This document shows, one piece after another, positions 1-10,399 of a stretch of 64,000 bases of DNA. This DNA comes from Astropecten irregularis (Eukaryota > Echinodermata > Asteroidea > Paxillosida > Astropectinidae). The stretch spans positions 13,784,614 to 13,848,613 of the forward strand of contig OZ020258.1 in the NCBI GenBank assembly GCA_963971285.1. Direction: 5' to 3'. Position numbers and translations under genes: made by a program. Numbering within the stretch: position 1 is the stretch's first letter; each line of letters opens with the position of its first letter. The notes below the pieces were generated by a model. It saw nothing but the letters and a program-made list of their open reading frames with translations, had not been told where the DNA came from and did no database searches.

Positions 1-150
1 GTCTAGCCCCCCCCCCCCCACCCCCAACAAAAACAGCTCTAGAACCGCGCCTGGTAAAGACTATAGCTAGCACGTCTCACAAAAATATACAATAGGTATG
101 GACCATCGTTTGAACGATGGATGACTATTGTCATTGCATAATCAACTTAC

Positions 151-265
151 CCGTAAGTTCACATTGAGCACAATGTAAGATCCACATCTGTATTGCCAGG
201 TAGAAGAAATAAACGCCATCTTTCCATTCACCAACCAAAGCCAGGGTGTTGCTGATGCAAACCAT
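151..265 (-). CDS. Signal-peptide exon of a third F-type lectin paralog (partial gene, continues beyond the left edge)
   Basis: A minus-strand exon runs from ATG at 263-265 to a GTAAGT donor whose GT is at 149-150, giving 38 codons plus one base (phase 1). It matches the first coding exons of gene A (25620-25734) and gene B (37519-37636): a short polar N-terminus, then a hydrophobic stretch ending in residues like MWILHCAQCELT. All three exons also share an acceptor-like TACAG just upstream (here its AG is at 280-281), which suggests an upstream non-coding exon. I infer a secretory signal peptide or signal anchor. The lectin-domain exons should lie to the left of this window. Confidence 0.6.
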
Positions 266-2401
266 TCTGTCTGTCGTACCTGTAACACGAAGGAACACAG
301 TCAAGCAGAGTGTACACTGTCAACAATTTCGGTAACATTTTCGGTAACATGTTTCCCAGTTAGGGCAACACACCATGGGCCAATTGCTTAAGCACCTTGG
401 TAAATAAAATTAGTATTACAGCCAAAACTCCTTGTGAATGTTATGCTCAGTCGATCAACAATGGCCGAACACAAGTCAAAAGCGGTCAACATCATATGAC
501 AATTTGGTTGGCAATCCTAATTGATCAAGGAAGACTTTTCATGCTTAAGCACATTTGGGGTTTAAGAGTAAGGGACTGTAAATATCAAAGAAATCTTGAA
601 AATGTTGGCGATGGCCAAAAAATTGATTTTCTATAAACTCTTATATTTGATTGACCTTAGCCCCAAACAAACAAATATGGATATATTTTTGGAAAATTAC
701 TTCGTTGCCAAAGCAACAGCCAAATTACCATTTAAAGCATTTTCCATCATTTTTCCAACTTTTTTTTAGGTGAAATTTAGCAATTTTTAAGGTTGGGTTA
801 CAACTACACAATATATACCAAATAAATTATGTTAAAGGATGTGGACAGGTTGGTCCTTAAAGCTTACATTTAATGTGTAAAAATTATAACTAAGTATGTG
901 ACTGGGTTATACCATTTATTTGGAATAGGGGTGTTTTTTTGTTTACTTTTTCAATGTGTGAAAAAATACCCCTTTTTAACAGCTCATAACCCATATGGTA
1001 GTGCTCTAATTTTCACAAATACCACATATTGTTGAGATGAAACATTGGTCTTCTAGAAAAGAAAAAAAAATAGCTGGGGGAAATTATTCCTTTTTCGCAA
1101 TATCGCTGTACATTTGACCATTTTTTCACAATTTTCCGTCCTTGAGTTATATACTAAGAAAATAGATATTAATTCTGTAAATTATTTTTTTAATACATTT
1201 GAATGGAATTCAAACCAAACTGGATCATCTATACTGGTCAGAGTTAAAAATGAACCCGTGGAGTTTGTATTTGTAGGGCTTTTACACTTTATTTGGGGGG
1301 GGGGGGGGGCAAAGCAGTATGTATATACACATTGCCAGGATACTTGCTGAATTTGTATTGTTTTATTGTTACTTACGTTCCTAAGGGTCAATGTGTTAAA
1401 AAAACAGTTTTAAAAAAATTACTGTTGCCATGGAAACGGTTGATCATAGTAACCATGTATTATACGTCTATTATGCGTATTCTTTTTGACTTCTTGAACT
1501 TTCCTTTTACAAATAGGAATGTGATGTTGAGGGTGGAAATAACAATTTGTCCTCAGAAATTCTTCTTTTTTTCAAAAACTGATTCTGACTTCAGGTGATC
1601 TTACCGTTCAAAGAGACTACTCCGATGGTGAGTAGTTACCTATAAATCAAGTGGACAATAAGAAGGAATAGAATGCCTCCTGGTAATTCAAACCAAGTAT
1701 ATGGTCTGTTTCTATTTTCTCCCTCTCCCCTTTTATTAGGCAAACTTCACCTCAAAGCCAATTCATCAATCTCATTTTGATAATAATGGCATTAGCCTAT
1801 TCAAATACATACCAAACAAGGCCTTGCCCATTGACAGCGAGTATGGGCTTAATACACAATGATCATTACATCACATAAACTATCATGTTGTTAACTGGTC
1901 TCTCGGGTGGAAGAGGAGCACACCAATATTATGCCTCCATTATTTTTCCCATCAATTTTAAATCCTACTTTTCTCTGCCATGAAACTTCCTGACTTGATT
2001 AAGTTCCCAAGGATCTTTGTGTCATAGGAGTAGCTTTGGTAATTTTTTTTTTTCATTTATCATTCATTAATGTTTACCTTTCTCCTTCTAAATTCCGTTG
2101 AAGTCTGAAAAAATGTATGGAAATTCATTTTAAATGTTGCTCTTTACATTTATTTATGTATTTTTTCATTTGAATTTAATTTATGCCAAACTCAACTCGA
2201 TCAGAACCACTGGAGTAGTAACCAAAACTTGATGATTGCTTAGCGTCAAACTTCTGCTGTGTCTAATTCAAACATTGGCCCAAGATTTAAATTAGACACG
2301 GCAGAAATTCGACGTTTGAAGCAACATGCCGGCTTTCTGTCCAAAGCACGACACGTCTAGTAGTCTTGTTCAAGACGTTGATTATGCGCTAGTCCCTCCA
2401 A

Positions 2402-2484
2402 ACAATTACCCGACCCACGTGAACAAAGTGGACCATTCCACAAACAATTACCCACCCCACGTGAACAAAGTGGACCATTCCACC
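2402..2484. repeat. Two-copy tandem repeat, unit ~41 bp
   Basis: A unit beginning ACAATTACCC and containing CCACGTGAACAAAGTGG occurs twice in succession in the unique centre of the TTAA element. Each unit holds a CACGTG E-box palindrome. No function is visible. Confidence 0.7.
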
Positions 2485-3427
2485 GCCCTACGAAATATCA
2501 ACGTCTTGTCTATTTGCTCTGGTGTCACTTGACAAAGACTGAGCGTGACCTCTGTGGGCAAAAAATGCATATTCATTGGGGTCAACAACGGGGTGCAATG
2601 CGCTGTTTTGGTCAGCGTCCAATCCACGCACGTGGTATGGCGTGATACCGTGTGCATAATCACGTAATGACGGTCGTTTGAAAGTCAGTAGCAACCGTTA
2701 TTGCCATGGAGCAATAACAACAGATAGCTCCATGGTCATTACCAAAGCCATGGGCTTGATTATAAATACTTCGATCAACTGTCATGCGGCACAAAAAGAT
2801 TTCGAGAAATTGTAGGATATGAATAAGCCGTATTTTTCAGCTTTTTGGGTTATCCTCGGGCTTTTGTCATTCGTATATTTATTGTGTATTTCATGTGTAC
2901 AGTACTTTTGTATGTTGCCAAAAAAAATGAATGAATGAAGGGTTAAATGAAATAATTTCACTGAATTAAGATACCATGGAGTCTGTTCCCGGGCTCCATG
3001 AAGACACGGAATGATTTCGAGGGGCACGGTTAGTAAATTTATTCCATTCCCAAGTCGTCTAAGAGCCTTGTTGTTCTCCGGAAAACTCTCGAATCCCCGA
3101 CATTTGTGTTGCAAAATCCAAGGCCTCCAAATTCAATACGATCCGTCCGTCAGCAGCCATGGTACGATATCAATGTAGGCCTACATGTACGGCACATGTA
3201 ATTTACAAGTACTGTAAATGCACGTGTGTATTCGTACTGCATATAATGCTTGCGACGTCGTTGCGGTACTAGACTTCAACCCTATGCAAATTTTCTAAAT
3301 ATATTAATGCAAATAAGGCTACGTCATGATGCGCCGACTACGCGGGGGGTTATTGCCCGGAATTTTCCGGGCAGTTTGGAGTAAATGGACAAGACGGTAT
3401 TACATGCTTGTGTGTGTGGCGTAGACG

Positions 3428-3540
3428 TATTGTGTCGTTATAGCGCCCTCTTGGGGCTGTGGTGGTAAGGCTCCGCCATGTTGTTTTGATTAAATTAGTA
3501 TTGGTTGTTGATACACTTGCGTCCATCCGTGCTCACTACA
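3428..3540 (+). repeat. 5' LTR of the Mag-like element
   Basis: 113 bp with canonical TG...CA ends, paired with 7967-8079. A single G-to-A change at 3429 relative to the right copy explains why the match seems to begin only at TTGTGTCG. Very short LTRs are unusual but occur in some gypsy lineages. Confidence 0.9.
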
Positions 3541-3561
3541 TATTGGCGACGAGGATTCGTA

Positions 3562-6500
3562 ATGGCCCACCTTACACCACCTCCACCATACCTTGCAACT
3601 CCAGGTAATCCTAAAATACTCTGGAGACAGTGGAGAAGTCTTTTTGAGACTTTTATTGTTGCTTCAGGAGCTGATTCTTACTCCGATGAGCGTCGTCGCG
3701 CTATACTGTTACATTGCTTGGGGCCAGAGGGGCAACGCATATACGCCACATTGCCGCCTGCTTGCATTGCGGGGTCGGGTGGAGCGGATGCAAAGCCGCC
3801 CGACGATGATTCTACCCCATCTTATGATGAAACTTTGGCACGACTGGAGGCACATTTTCAGCCCAGTGTCAATATTGTTGCCGAACGCTATCGCTTTCGC
3901 CAGAGAGCTCAGCATCAGGGCGAATCTGTGGACGAGTATGTCTCTGCTCTTCGTGCACTTGCTGTTTCGTGTAACTTCGGTGCCTTGACTGATGAAATGA
4001 TCCGCGATCAACTCGTGGAGAAGACTTCAACCGACCGAATTCGTGAGAGACTGCTCTTGGAACCAACTCTCACGCTGACATCTGCTTTGACCCTCAGCCG
4101 TCAAATGGAGGCAGCACTCCGCGAGTCCAAGTCTATTGCACAAGGAGTTGGACTTTTGCAGCCAAACCCGTCGGTCAACGCTACATATGCTCGCAATTCG
4201 AAGTCATCGGCCAAGTCCAGTGCACGTAAGTCAAAGCCACAGTCTTCCAGCAAACCCAAACTTTCACAACCGACTTCTCGCAAGATCCAATGCTATCGTT
4301 GTGGTTCTCCTGATCACAAGGCAAACTCTCCACTTTGCCAGGCCATTGATGCTACTTGTTCTGCTTGTTCCAAGAAGGGACATTTTGCTCGGGTTTGCAA
4401 GTCTTCGGCCAAGGTTAACACTGTTGCGGTTGAACACTTTGAATCTGATTCAGAGGATGAAGTTCAGATCCTAACTATAGGGTCCCCCAAGGCTCGTAAT
4501 CTTACTTGTGACATCATACTTGGCCATGATGCTCGCATTTCACTTGTCTTTGATACAGGATCTCCAGTTTCAATCTTGCCTGCGTCAGTGTTTGACAAGT
4601 ACTTTGTTCGCGAGGCTCTGCAGCCTTCACCCATAAAACTTACTACATACCTGCATGAGCCTATCACAGTCCTCGGATACATCAGCACTACGGTTCGTCA
4701 TGCGGATAGAGCTGATGCCGTGGTGAATGGCAATTTCTACATTGTGGACAAGGGTGATCCAATTCTTGGTTTGGATCTAATCCAGTCACTTCAGCTCACC
4801 CTGGACGGTGACAAGATCATTCCAGTTCGCCAGCTGTTCCCTGAATCGCCGGTTCCTACAGCGCCTACTACACCTGCAGATACTACGAAATACGAGGAAT
4901 CCCTCCGCGCTGAGTTCCCCGAACTTTTCCAGGACAAAATTGGCACAGCTCATGGATTCGCTCACTGTGTCAAAATCAGGCCTGATGTTCCACCGGTACA
5001 ACCACGGTTGCGTAGGCTACCATTCGCCGTTCGCGATAAAGTTTCCGCTGAACTGAAACGACTTGAGAATGCAGGCATCATAGAACGCATTGATGCTAGC
5101 GAATGGGTTTCCCCAATCATCGTTGCCTACAAGAAATCTGGGGATATTCGTCTTTGCGTGGACCTTCGACAAGTCAATCGTGCGGTAGTTGTCGATAGCT
5201 TCCCACTTCCAGACATGCAGGAACTGTTTGCAGAACTCAGACATGCCACTGTTTTCAGTACACTTGACCTCAATTCGGCTTATCATCAATTGGAGCTGGC
5301 TGAAGAGTCACGTGATTACACTGCATTCATCACGCACGAGGGACTGTTTCGATTCCGACGCGTTTGTTTCGGTCTCGCGTCAGCACCTTCAGCATTTCAG
5401 AAATTGATGTCATCTGTACTAAGTGGGCTTCCAGGTGTACAGGCCTACTTAGATGATGTGGTTGTGTACGGCCGAGACCAGGCGGAACATGACAAGCATC
5501 TTTCTGCAGTCCTCAAACGCATACAGGATGTTGGATTGACCCTTAACACTTCCAAGTGTCAGTTCAATTTGTCATCACTGCGCTTCCTCGGACATACTGT
5601 ATCCGCACAAGGGTTGAACCCTGATCCAGCCCATGTGGATGCAATCAAGCATGTGCCACGCCCTACCGATACAGCCACAATGCGTTCCTTCCTCGGACTG
5701 GCATCATATTATGCTCGTTTCGTGCCCAATTTCTCTTCAGTAGTTGAGCCTTTGCGTGCCATGATTCGTAAAGGAGCAGAATTCACATGGTCTCCTGCAG
5801 CGCTTCAAAGCTTCGAGTCAATCAAGCAACTGATTGCACGCTGTGCTACCTTACGGTTGTTTGACCCACAACTGCCAGTGATTGTGTCCACCGACGCATC
5901 GTCCTACGGACTTGGTGCTGTTCTCATTCAGGTAGAGAACGGTCGCGAGTATCCTGTTGCATTCGCATCTCGCACTTTGTCGTCGGCGGAGCGAAACTAC
6001 TCAGTGGGGGAGAAGGAGGCTCTTGCTTGCGTGTGGGCATGCGAGAAATGGTTCCAGTACCTGTGGGGACGCCATTTCACCCTCAAAACTGATCACCAGG
6101 CTCTCACTACACTGCTGTCTGCTCGAGGGTCTGGACGTCAATCCATGCGCATTGCCCGTTGGTCTACACGTCTTATGCGTTTCAACTACACCGTTGAGTA
6201 CTGCGCGGGTGTCAATAATTCAGCAGCTGATGCCATGTCCCGCCTTCCCATTGCTGCAACGGACATATTTGAGGATAGTGATGAGGAGGTAATCATCCAA
6301 TCCTTGAATGTTCTGCTGATAAACAGCACCATCAGCAAAACTGATTTGCAGACTGAGAGTCGTATGGATTCAACCATTCAACAAGTAATCTCACATGTGG
6401 TCAAGGGCTGGCCACATAAGTCACGCATTGATACGGCTCTGCGACCATACTTCATGATCAAGGATGAACTGTCGGTCATTGACGATTGCTTAATGCGTGG

Positions 6501-7629
6501 TGACCGTTTTGTCATCCCAGCCAGCTTGCAACGCAGCTTACTCAACCTAGCTCATGAGGCCCATCAAGGGATTGTTCGGTGCAAACAGCGATTACGCGAT
6601 AGTTACTGGTGGCCAGCGATGGATCGCATGGTTGAAGAGACAATCCGTCATTGCCTACCATGCCAAACCTGTGACAAAACAGCTCGCACTCGAAATACTC
6701 CACTCCAGCCGGTTCCTCTTCCTGAAGGTCCATGGCAGAAGGTCGCAATTGACATAACGGGGCCTTTTGTTGATGCACCTCGCGAGTGTCGTTACGCAAT
6801 TGTCTTAATTGACTACTACAGTAAGTGGCCTGAGGTCGCGTTCGCATCTCAGGTTACCTCGCGTACAGTCATCAATATGCTCTCCTCAGTCTTTGCTCGT
6901 GAAGGTTTGCCCCAAGAACTGGTTTCCGATAATGGATCTCAGTTTGTTTCCGCTGAGTTTGAAAACTTCCTTCACAATTTGGGAATTCAACACAGGAAAT
7001 CTTCACTCTATTATCCTAGAGCAAATGGTGAAGTGGAACGTTGGAACAGGGTTTTGAAGCAGACACTTCAAATTGCCATGCTGGAACACGCTTCATGGAA
7101 ACAAGCCACCATTGACCTACTGACTGCCTACCGTGCTACGCCTCACCAAACTACTGGAAAATCTCCATCAGAGTTGCTTCACAATCGCAAAATGGTGACT
7201 CGGATGAACATTCGCAATGACACCCCTAAATGCGCTGATGATTCTTCAGTTCGCGAACGTGTTGCTCACAAACAGGAACTGTCACGAAAAGCCACTGATC
7301 GTCGACGTGGAGCTCAAAAGCCAAGCTTCCGCGTTGGTGATTACGTTCGCGTCAAAACACCAAATCTCCAGTCCAAGTGTACCAGGAAATTCTCTGATCC
7401 TCAGCTCATTGTGAAAACTAAGGGACGGTTCACATACATGCTCCAGGATGGTCGGGTGTGGAATGCATCCAAGTTGAGTGCATGTCCAGCTACACTCATG
7501 ACTCCTACTGCTCAGACTGCAGCTGCTCACAAACCACAATCTCCAGTTGTGAGTCAGTCTGCTACCACACGCCATTCAACCAGGACACGTATTCCACCAG
7601 TTTGGACTAAGGACTATCACATTGGCTAA
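3562..7629 (+). CDS. Gag-Pol polyprotein of the Mag-like gypsy element
   Basis: The ORF starts at ATG 3562, 21 bases after the LTR; an upstream in-frame TTG lies inside the LTR and is unlikely. The 1355-residue product fuses Gag and Pol without a frameshift. Domains in order: Gag with two zinc knuckles (CX2CX4HX6C and CX2CX4HX4C, residues ~235-275), aspartic protease (FDTGSPVSILP, ~331), reverse transcriptase (YLDD, ~628), RNase H (STDASSYGLGAVL, ~776), integrase with HHCC zinc finger (~995-1035) and catalytic D, D, E around residues 1063, 1122 and 1158. The order PR-RT-RH-IN and the single ORF match the Mag/SURL lineage seen in sea urchins and other invertebrates. No stop or frameshift is visible, so the element could be autonomous. 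Confidence 0.95.
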   Translation: MAHLTPPPPYLATPGNPKILWRQWRSLFETFIVASGADSYSDERRRAILLHCLGPEGQRIYATLPPACIAGSGGADAKPPDDDSTPSYDETLARLEAHFQPSVNIVAERYRFRQRAQHQGESVDEYVSALRALAVSCNFGALTDEMIRDQLVEKTSTDRIRERLLLEPTLTLTSALTLSRQMEAALRESKSIAQGVGLLQPNPSVNATYARNSKSSAKSSARKSKPQSSSKPKLSQPTSRKIQCYRCGSPDHKANSPLCQAIDATCSACSKKGHFARVCKSSAKVNTVAVEHFESDSEDEVQILTIGSPKARNLTCDIILGHDARISLVFDTGSPVSILPASVFDKYFVREALQPSPIKLTTYLHEPITVLGYISTTVRHADRADAVVNGNFYIVDKGDPILGLDLIQSLQLTLDGDKIIPVRQLFPESPVPTAPTTPADTTKYEESLRAEFPELFQDKIGTAHGFAHCVKIRPDVPPVQPRLRRLPFAVRDKVSAELKRLENAGIIERIDASEWVSPIIVAYKKSGDIRLCVDLRQVNRAVVVDSFPLPDMQELFAELRHATVFSTLDLNSAYHQLELAEESRDYTAFITHEGLFRFRRVCFGLASAPSAFQKLMSSVLSGLPGVQAYLDDVVVYGRDQAEHDKHLSAVLKRIQDVGLTLNTSKCQFNLSSLRFLGHTVSAQGLNPDPAHVDAIKHVPRPTDTATMRSFLGLASYYARFVPNFSSVVEPLRAMIRKGAEFTWSPAALQSFESIKQLIARCATLRLFDPQLPVIVSTDASSYGLGAVLIQVENGREYPVAFASRTLSSAERNYSVGEKEALACVWACEKWFQYLWGRHFTLKTDHQALTTLLSARGSGRQSMRIARWSTRLMRFNYTVEYCAGVNNSAADAMSRLPIAATDIFEDSDEEVIIQSLNVLLINSTISKTDLQTESRMDSTIQQVISHVVKGWPHKSRIDTALRPYFMIKDELSVIDDCLMRGDRFVIPASLQRSLLNLAHEAHQGIVRCKQRLRDSYWWPAMDRMVEETIRHCLPCQTCDKTARTRNTPLQPVPLPEGPWQKVAIDITGPFVDAPRECRYAIVLIDYYSKWPEVAFASQVTSRTVINMLSSVFAREGLPQELVSDNGSQFVSAEFENFLHNLGIQHRKSSLYYPRANGEVERWNRVLKQTLQIAMLEHASWKQATIDLLTAYRATPHQTTGKSPSELLHNRKMVTRMNIRNDTPKCADDSSVRERVAHKQELSRKATDRRRGAQKPSFRVGDYVRVKTPNLQSKCTRKFSDPQLIVKTKGRFTYMLQDGRVWNASKLSACPATLMTPTAQTAAAHKPQSPVVSQSATTRHSTRTRIPPVWTKDYHIG

Positions 7630-7966
7630 GATTATTCATTTTGCATCAAACCGTATTTTGGCTTCCAATTATTCACTTTAATTTATACAACTTCAGGCAT
7701 TTTGCACAACGGACTCTTAAAACTTTCCTGGACTGAGAGAACTTTATTTTGCTTTGAACATTATTTTCTTATAAAGCGATCAGTATTTTTTTTTTGCTTA
7801 TGATTGTAGTAGTTTTGCTTCCCCCATACAATTTCTGCATTATACATCGTATTACAATTATCCAAGTTACAAGGTCTCACCACATCCGAACAAGGTTTTA
7901 TTTTAAAGCATAATAACTTTTGTTGTGAGAAATTTTCTACTATGCACTCATTTAAGATGGGGGAGA

Positions 7967-8079
7967 TGTTGTGTCGTTATAGCGCCCTCTTGGGGCTGTG
8001 GTGGTAAGGCTCCGCCATGTTGTTTTGATTAAATTAGTATTGGTTGTTGATACACTTGCGTCCATCCGTGCTCACTACA
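7967..8079 (+). repeat. 3' LTR of the Mag-like element
   Basis: Pairs with 3428-3540 and is preceded by the purine tract GGGGGAGA. The flanking AGACG at 8080-8084 is the right target duplication. Confidence 0.9.
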
Positions 8080-9946
8080 AGACGTTATTTCGGGTCGTTT
8101 GTTGTGTTAACACGTACACGTACGTGCGATCTGTTGGCCAGGTACAACTACGTTAAACCGTCTTGAACAAGACTACACGTCTAGCCGCTTTTATAACAGC
8201 AGAAGAGCGGCACGGCTTCAAACGTTAATTTTCTTCCATGTCTGATTCAATTGAAATGTCCCAAGTCAGTACCGTTTTATTTTGCTTAGTTGTTGCCCCT
8301 TCTTGCAAAAAATTACATCGTCAATACACAAAGATGATGCTTGAATTTAAGTGAATCTATAGGGCCTAACAATTCCATCGTGATATTCAGCAGTCATATA
8401 CACCTCATTCCCCTCCGAGCTGCTTCACTGATATTTGTTTATATCTTGCCAAAATAAGTTCCACTTCTTTTTGGTTGCCCGCAATTTTATAGTATGCGGC
8501 ATGGGAAGAGACAACTTTTGTTTTATTCTAAGGTTTACTCCACGAGGAGTGCCAAGTTTTTACCAACGATCATATCTAGCAGTAAACCTTGTTCTTGAAC
8601 CACAATGTGTGTGTGTGGTCCTAGCTTTGAGGTGAAGTTTGCCCAATAAAGGGGGAGGGGAGAAAATAGAAACAGACCATATACTTGGTTTGAATGAGGC
8701 ATTCTACTCCTTCTTACAAACCACATGTTAGCAGTCTAAGAATTTGGACTGACCACTTGATCTGTAGGTAACTACTCACCAGCGGAGTGCATGTTCTTTG
8801 CACAATAAGATCACCTGAAGTCGGAATTAGTTTTATTGTTAACTTGACGTGTACGGCATATGATTTCGAAAAAGAAGGTTGCATTTCTGTGGATCAACCC
8901 AATTTCCATCCACAACATCACACTACCTTTCACAACATATTTTTAAAAGGAAAATTCAAGAAGTCACAACGAATAAACTTAAAACGTGTATAATTGGTTA
9001 CTATAGTCAACCGTTTCCATGGCAACAGTATTTTTAAAAACTGCTTCTATAACACGTTTACCAATGGGAACTTAAATAATGATAAAACAATACAAATTCA
9101 GCAAGTATCCTGGCAAGAAAACACAGGATTTAAAATGACGGTTAAAAATCATGTAATGTGCACTTTTGCCCCCCCCCCCCTAAAAAGTGCACACTCCAGG
9201 GTTTTTTTTTTTTTACTCTGACCATTATAGATGATCCAGTTTGGTATGAATTCCTTTCTAATGTATTAAAAAATTATTTACAGAATTTAATATCTATTTT
9301 CTTAGCAAACAAGTTAAGGACGGCCTTAAGGCAAATTGTGAAAAAATGGTCAAATGTACAGCGATATTGCGAAGAAGGAATAATTTTCCCCCAGGAATTT
9401 TTTTTTTTTATTTTCTAAAAGACCAATGTCTCATCTCAACAATATGTGGTATTTGTGAAAATTGGAGCACTACCATATAGGTTATGAGCTGTTAAATAAA
9501 AGGGTATTTTTCCGCACTTTGAAAAAGTGAAAAAACACCCCTATTTCGAATAAATGGTATAACCCAGTCACATACATAGTTATAATTTTTACACATTAAA
9601 TGTAAACTTTAAGGATCAACCTTTCCACATCCTTTAACAAAATTAATTTGTTGTATATTGTGTAGTAGTAACTCGGCTTTGAAAATTGCAAACTTTCACC
9701 AATAAAAAGTTGGAAAAATTACGAAAACTGCTTTATGTGGTAATTTGGCTGTTGCCATGGCAACAAAGGTTTTTTTTTTTCAAGATTTTTGTCCATAGTT
9801 ATTAGTTTGGGGCAAAGTTCCATCAAACATGGAAGTTTGAAGAAAATCAATTTTTGGCCGTGTCCAACCTATGAGTGATATTTACAGTCCCTTACTCTTA
9901 AGCATCTCTAAGAAATTGGCCCCTGGCTAACACGACTTTGGTCCCT

Positions 9947-10133
9947 GTGTACACTAGCAACATTTGGCCAACATGTAGTACAGCGATGTTGCTGTAACAT
10001 GTTACCCAACTCATTTTGCTATGTGTATTATACACTGACAACATTTTCAGCAACAATGTACTTGGGCAACATGTTACAGAGATTGTTACCGAATATGGCG
10101 ACAGTGCAGAGTGCAAATGTTGACAGTGTACAC
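9947..10133. mobile_element. MITE with GTGTACAC termini
   Basis: The left end reads GTGTACACTAGCAACATTT; the right end is its inverted near-match ending CAGTGTACAC. Related copies lie at 25781-25928 and, truncated, from 310. The 310 and 25781 copies follow the same AGCAGA host sequence, so that insertion predates duplication of the lectin genes. Confidence 0.55.
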
Positions 10134-10399
10134 TTAAATGCTTAAATAATTTCCCCATTCCTGTGAAACAAGGAGTACTAGATGCAATCAAACAATCGGT
10201 TCAATGTAGAACATCAATGGCTCACTTACCTTTCAATTTCCACTGTTATCGGGTGCAATACAATGCAAGTTAGTTCAAGTGGTATATTAGTAGCAGAGTT
10301 AACTATGGGTTACACCACCAATACACTAACTGTGCTGAAACAGTGCCTTGCTGTTTGTTATTGCAGCGGCAAAGAAATAAATTTACAACACCACCGCTG

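Larger units (their letters stand above)
3428..8079 (+). mobile_element. Intact Mag-like Ty3/gypsy LTR retrotransposon
   Basis: Two 113-bp LTRs (3428-3540 and 7967-8079) start TGTTGTGTCG (left copy TATTGTGTCG, the only difference I see) and end CTCACTACA. A 5-bp target duplication AGACG lies at 3423-3427 and 8080-8084. A purine tract (GGGGGAGA) immediately precedes the right LTR, and a primer-binding-site-like TGGCGACGAGG follows the left LTR at 3543. One gag-pol ORF fills the interior. Near-identical LTRs and an open ORF point to a recent insertion into the centre of the TTAA element. Confidence 0.95.
566..9897. mobile_element. TTAA-flanked element with ~1.8-kb inverted arms, carrying a nested gypsy element
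   Basis: Both ends read TTAA followed by GAGTAAGGGACTG: TTAA at 562-565 on the left, and the reverse complement followed by TTAA at 9898-9901 on the right. From there 566 to about 2385 is a diverged inverted copy of about 8145-9897; shared landmarks are the G-run at 1297 against the C-run at 9170, and the paired text at 1610-1760 and 8640-8820. The unique centre (about 2385-3427 plus 8080-8145) has no recognisable protein. TTAA target sites are typical of piggyBac and Kolobok transposons; I cannot choose between them. It separates the left-edge signal exon from its probable promoter region. Confidence 0.65.

Noticed and set aside
2782-3114. 110-codon ORF in the centre of the TTAA element as its transposase
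   Set aside because: Too short, no catalytic motifs and no similarity to a transposase family that I recognise.
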